This document shows positions 59,282-64,000 of a DNA stretch of 64,000 bases, one piece after another (the stretch's first letter is position 1; each line of letters begins with the position of its first letter). The notes under the pieces were generated by a model that was not told the origin of the DNA, did no database searches, and saw only the letters and a program-made list of their open reading frames with translations. A program made the position numbers and the translations under genes. The DNA is from Closterium sp. Naga37s-1 (taxonomy: Eukaryota; Streptophyta; Zygnematophyceae; Desmidiales; Closteriaceae). The stretch is taken from contig CANJKZ010000502.1 of the NCBI GenBank assembly GCA_947471745.1, forward strand, positions 255,501-319,500, in the 5' to 3' direction.

Positions 59282-60485
59282 GGTGCAAGCGAATCGGGCG
59301 CAAGCGAATGGGGCGCAAGCGAATCGGGCGCAAGGGAATCAGGCGCAAGCGAATCGGGCGCAAGAGAATCGGGCGCAAGGGAGTCGGGCGCAAGGGATTC
59401 GGGCGCAAGGGAGTCGGGCGCAAGGGAGTCGGGCGCAAGGGAATCGGGCGCAAGCGAATCGGGCGCAAGCGAATCGGGCGGAAGGGAGTCGGGCGCAAGG
59501 GAATCGGGCGCAAGCGAATCGGGCGCAAGCGAATCGGGCGCAAGGGAATCGGGCGGAAGGGATTCGGGCGTAAGGGAATCGGGCGCAAGCAAGTCGGGCG
59601 CAAGCGAGTCGGGCGCAAGCGAATCGGGCTCAAGCGAATCGGGGGCGCAAGCGAATCGGGCGCAAGCGAGTCGGGCGCAAGCGAGTCGGAGGCAAGGGAA
59701 TCCGGCGCAAGAAAATTGGGCGCAAGGGAGTCGGGCGCAAGGGAGTCGGGCGCAAGGGAATCGGGCGCAAGGGAATCGGGCGCAAGCGAATCGGGCGCAA
59801 GGGAATAGGGCGCAAGCGAATTGGGCGCAAGCGAATCGGGCGCAAGGGTATCGGGCGCAAGCGAATCGGGCGCAAGCGAATCGGGTGCAAGCGAATCGGG
59901 CGCAAGCGAATGGGGCGCAAGCGAATCGGGCGCAAGGGAATCAGGCACAAGCGAATCGGGCGCAAGAGAATCGGGCGCAAGGGAGTCGGGCGCAAGGGAT
60001 TCGGGCGCAAGGGAGTCGGGCGCAAGGGAGTCGGGCGCAAGGGAATCGGGCGCAAGCGAATCGGGCGCAAGCGAATCGGGCGCAAGGGAGTCGGGCGCAA
60101 GGGAATCGGGCGCAAGCGAATCGGGCGCAAGCGAATCGGGCGCAAGGGAATCGGGCGGAAGGGATTCGGGCATAAGGGAATCGGGCGCAAGCAAGTCGGG
60201 CGCAAGCGAGTCGGGCGCAAGCGAATCGGGCGCAAGCGAATCGAGCGCAAGCGAATCGGGGGCGCAAGCGAATCGGGCGCAAGCGAGTCGGGCGCAAGCG
60301 GGTCGGAGGCAAGGGAATCCGGCGCAAGAAAATTGGGCGCAAGGGAGTCGGGCGCAAGGGAGTCGGGCGCAAGGGAATCGGGCGCAAGGGAATCGGGCGC
60401 AGGCGAATCGGGCGCAAGGGAATCGGGCGCAAGCGAATTGGGCGCAAGCGAATCGGGCGCAAGGGAATCGGGCGCAAGCGAATCG
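59282..60485 (+). repeat. Tandem 602 bp higher-order repeat
   Basis: A module marked by GTGCAAGCG, then GCGAATGGGGCGC, AAGAGAATCGG and AGGGATTCGG occurs at about 59282 and 59884. The offset is 602 bp, i.e. 40 monomers plus the 2 bp of one GGGGGCGC break. Each copy ends in the doubled marker region with GCGGAAGGGATTCGG, AAGCAAGTCGG and GGAATCCGGCGCAAGAAAAT. A third, partial copy starts near 61031. Confidence 0.78.
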
Positions 60486-61090
60486 GGCGCAAGCGAATCG
60501 GGGGCAAGCGAATCGGGGGCGCTAGCGAATCAGGCGCAAGGGAGTCGGGCGCAAGAGAGTCGGAGGCAAGGGAATCCGGCGCAAGAAAATCGGGCGCAAG
60601 GGAGTCGGGCGCAAGGGAGTCAGGCGCAAGGGAATCGGGCGCAAGCGAATCGGGCGCAAGCGAATCGGGCACAAGGGAGTCAGGCGCAAGCGAATCGGGC
60701 GCAAGGGAGTCGGGCGCAAGCGAGTCGGGCGCGCAAGCGAATCGGGCGCAAGCGAGTCGGGTGCAAGGGAATCGGGCGCAAGGGAATCGGGCGCAAGCGA
60801 ATCGGGCGCAAGGGAATCGGGCGCAAGCGAATCGGGCGCAAACGAATCGGGCGCAAGCGAATCGGGCGCAAGGGAATCAGGCGCAAGAGAAACGGGCGCA
60901 AGCGAATCGGGCGCAAGCGAATCGGGCGCAAGGGAGTCGGGCGCAAGCGAGTCGGGCGCAAGCGAATCGGGCACAAGCGAATCGGGCGCAAGCGAATCGG
61001 GCGCAAGCGAATCGGGCGCAAGCGAATCGGGTGCAAGCGAATCGGGCGCAAGCGAATGGGGCGCAAGCGAATCGGGCGCAAGGGAATCAG

Positions 61091-61484
61091 GCGCAAGCGA
61101 ATCGGGCGCAAGAGAATCGGGCGCAAGGGAGTCGGGCGCAAGGGAGTCGGGCGCAAGGGAATCGGGCGCAAGCGAATCGGGCGCAAGCGAATCGGGCGCA
61201 AGGGAATCGGGCGCAAGCGAATCAGGCACAAGGGAATCGGGCGCAAGGGAATCGAGCGCAAGGGAATCGGGCGCAAGCGAATCGGGCGCAAGGGAATCGG
61301 GCGCAAGCGAATCGGGCGCAAGCGAATCGGGCGCAAGCGAATCGGGCGCAAGCGAATCGGGCGCAAGGGAGTCGGGCGCAAGCGAGTCGGGCGCGCAAGC
61401 GAATCGGGCGCAAGCGAGTCGGGCGCAAGGGAATCGGGCGCAAGGGAATCGGGCGCAAGCGAATTGGGCGTAAGGGAATCGGGC
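61091..61484 (+). repeat. Segment shared with the left 15 bp block
   Basis: About 395 bp here match 14049-14442 (offset 47042 bp) with no difference that I can see, including AATCAGGCACAAGGG, AATCGAGCG, the GCGCGCAAG register break and AATTGGGCGTAAGGG. The copies part at 61485-61490, where the left block has a GCAATCG monomer. Two dimeric retroelement and satellite blocks lie between them. Confidence 0.82.
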
Positions 61485-64000
61485 GCAAGCGAATCGGGCG
61501 CAAGGGAATCGGGCGCAAGCGAATTGGGCGCAAGCGAATCGGGCGCAAGGGAATCGGGCGCAAGCGAATCGGGCGCAAGCGAATCGGGTGCAAGCGAATC
61601 GGGCGCAAGCGAATCGGGGGCAAGCGAATCGGGGGCGCAAGCGAATCGGGCGCAAGCGTGTCGGGCGCAAGAGAGTCGGAGGCAAGGGAATCCGGCGCAA
61701 GAAAATCGGGCGCAAGGGAGTCGGGCGCAAGGGAGTCAGGCGCAAGGGAATCGGGCGCAAGCGAATCGGGCGCAAGCGAATCGGGCACAAGGGAGTCAGG
61801 CGCAAGCGAATCGGGCGCAAGGGAGTCGGGCGCAAGCGAGTCGGGCGCGCAAGCGAATCGGTCGCAAGCGAGTCGGGTGCAAGGGAATCGGGCGCAAGGG
61901 AATCGGGCGCAAGCGAATCGGGCGCAAGGGAATCGGGCGCAAGCGAATCGGGCGCAAACGAATCGGCCGCAAGCGAATCGGGCGCAAGGGAGTCGGGCGC
62001 AAGGGAGTCGGGCGCAAGCGAATCGGGCGCAAGCGAATCGGGCGCAAGCGAATCGGGCGCAAGCGAATCGGGCGCAAGGGAATCGGGTGCAAGCGAATCG
62101 GGAGCAAGCGAATCGGGCGCAAGCGAATCGGGCGCAAGGGAGTCGGGCGCAAGGGAGTCGGGCGCAAGGGAGTCGGGCGCAAGGGAATCGGGCGCAAGAG
62201 AATCGGGCGCAAGGGAGTCGGGCGCAAGGGAATCGGGCGCAAGCGAATTGGGCGCAAGGGAATCGGGCGGAAGGGATTCGGGCGCAAGGGAATCGGGCGC
62301 AAGCGAATCGGGCGCAAGGGAATCGGGCGCAAGGGAATCGGGCGCAAGCGAATCGGGCGCAAGCGAATCGGGCGCAAGGGAATCGGGCGCAAGGGAATCG
62401 GGCGCAAGCGAATCGGGCGCAAGAGAATCGGGTGCAAGGGAGTCGGGCGCAAGGGAGTCGGGCGCAAGGGAATCGGGCACAAGCAAATCGGGCGCAAGCG
62501 AATCGGGCGCAAGCGAATCGGGCGCAAGGGAATCGGGCGCAAGCGAATCGGGCGCAAGCGAATCGGGCGGAAGGGATGTTGGCGCAAGGGAATCGGGCGC
62601 AAGGGAATCGGGCGCAAGGGAATCGGGCGCAAGCGAATCGGGCGCAAGAGAATCGGGCGCAAGCGAATCGGGCGCAAGCGAGTCGGAGGCAAGGGAATCG
62701 GGCGCAAGGGAATCGGGCGCAAGGGAATCGGGCGCAAGCGAATCGGCCGCAAGCGAATCGGGCGCAAGAGAATCGGGCGCAAGCGAATCGGGCGCAAGCG
62801 AGTCGGAGGAAAGGGAATCGGGCGCAAGGGAATCGGGCGCAAGGGAATCGGGCGCAAGCGAATCGGCCGCAAGCGAATCGGGCGCAAGGGAGTCGGTCGC
62901 AAGGGAATCGGGCGCAAGCGAATCGGGCGCAAGCGAATCGGGCGCAAGGGAATCAGGCGGAAGGGATTCCGGCGCAAGGGAATCGGGCACAAGCAAGTCG
63001 GGCGCAAACGAGTCGGGCGCAAGCGAATCGGGCGCAGGCGAATCGGGCGCAAGCGAGTCGGGGGCGCAAGCGAATCGGGCGCAAGCGAGTCGAGCGCAAG
63101 CAAGTCGGAGGCAATGGAATCCGGCGCAAGAAAATCGGGCGCAAGGGAATCGGACGCAAGCGAATCGGGCGCAAGGGAATCGGGCGCAATTGAATGGGGC
63201 GCAAGCGAATCGGGTGCAAGGGAATCGGGCGCAAGAGAATTGGGCGCAAGCGAATCGGGCGCAAGGGAATCGGGCGCAAGCGAATCGGGCGCAAGCGAAT
63301 CGGGGGCAAGGGAATCGGGCGCAAGGGAATCGGGCGCAAATGAATCGGGCGCAAGGGAATCGGGCGCAAGCGAATCGGGCGCAAGGGAGTCGGGCGCAAG
63401 CGAGTCGGGCGCGCAAGCGAATCGGGCGCAAGCGAGTCGGGCGCAAGCGATTCGGGCGCAAGGGAATCGGGCGCAAGGGAATCAGGCGCAAGCGAATCGG
63501 GCGCAAGGGAGTCGGGCGCAAGCGAATCGGGCGCAAGCGAATCGGGCGCAAGTGAATCGGGCGCAAGGGAGTCGGGCGCAAGGGAGTCGGGCGCAAGCGA
63601 ATCGGGCGCAAGCGAATCGGGCGCAAGGGAATCGGGCGCAAGCGAATCGGGCGAAAGCGAATCGGGCGCAAGCGAATCGGGCGCAAGCGAATCGGGCGCA
63701 AGGGAATCGGGCGGAAGGGATTCGGGCGTAAGGGAATCGGGCGCAAGCAAGTCGGGCGCAAGCGAGTCGGGCGCAAGCGAATCGGGCGCAAGCGAATCGG
63801 GGGCGCAAGCGAATCGGGCGCAAGCGAGTCGGGCGCAAGTGAGTCGGAGGCAAGGGAATCCGGCGCAAGAAAATTAGGCGCAAGGGAGTCGGGCGCAAGG
63901 GAGTCGGGCGCAAGGGAATCGGGCGCAAGGGAATCGGGCGCAAGCGAATCGGGCGCAAGGGAATCGGGCGCAAGCGAATTGGGCGTAAGCGAATCGGGCG

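Larger units (their letters stand above)
56786..64000 (+). repeat. 15 bp satellite array, right block
   Basis: About 480 copies of the same monomer as the left block (GCGCAAGCGAATCGG and its C/G and A/G variants), same orientation, running past the window end. Register breaks are of two kinds: GGGCGCGCAAG (near 58051, 60731, 61393, 61847, 63412) and GGGGGCGCAAG or GGGGGCGCTAG (near 59641, 60261, 60511, 61632, 63061, 63801). The left block also carries a weaker form of the second kind at its right edge (near 15175). A 14 bp monomer GCGGTGGGAATCGG lies near 57573. No gene is seen; all long frames on both strands are products of the stop-free monomer. Confidence 0.97.

Noticed and set aside
1-64000. 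A novel defence or metabolic gene system
   Set aside because: No host coding gene could be supported anywhere in the window; everything outside the two copia elements is tandem repeat.

Overview
This window is gene-poor eukaryotic nuclear DNA built almost entirely of tandem satellite arrays, with two Ty1/copia LTR retrotransposons lying in them. I found no cellular protein gene, tRNA, rRNA or CRISPR array. Both elements have the primer-binding site TGGTATCAGAGC, complementary to the 3' end of initiator methionine tRNA, which is typical of plant copia elements. Their pol order (protease, integrase, RT, RNase H) is also copia. A green-lineage genome (streptophyte alga or land plant) fits best, but the species cannot be fixed from sequence alone. 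The mix of satellites, young and damaged retroelements, and a ~184 bp nucleosome-sized repeat suggests centromeric, pericentromeric or other constitutive heterochromatin (inference).

Layout. (1) 1-15188: a 15 bp satellite (consensus GCGCAAGCGAATCGG) with nested higher-order repeats (HORs); it starts before the window. (2) 15189-16033: about 4.5 units of a ~184 bp satellite. (3) 16034-24140: about 22 units of a 367 bp satellite. Each unit is a diverged dimer of the ~184 bp type (halves 183 + 184 bp), so blocks 2 and 3 are one family at two stages. (4) 24141-38945: a pyrimidine-rich 28 bp satellite. (5) 38946-45685: copia element A, minus strand, 6740 bp. It has two 1018 bp LTRs in which I see no difference, a 5 bp target-site duplication CCATT, and one uninterrupted 1535-codon gag-pol frame. 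It looks young and potentially autonomous. (6) 45686-50682: the 28 bp satellite resumes. (7) 50683-56785: copia element B, minus strand, with a complete 878 bp 3' LTR, a gag-pol frame broken by one in-frame TAA, and a 5' LTR cut off after 496 bp. (8) 56786-64000: the 15 bp satellite resumes in the same orientation and runs off the end.

The 15 bp and 28 bp monomers contain no stop codon in many frames. Hundreds to thousands of codons therefore stay open, on both strands for the 15 bp array and in all three plus-strand frames for the 28 bp array. I treat these giant reading frames as artefacts. The real coding content is the two gag-pol genes. Element A could mobilise itself and might act in trans on related copies; element B is defective in its coding frame and in its 5' LTR. 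The satellites show repeated segmental amplification at several scales (280, 720-735, about 860-890, 1437, ~1450 and ~2750 bp). Near-identical segments also occur in the two 15 bp blocks 47 kb apart, so exchange has continued across the whole region.
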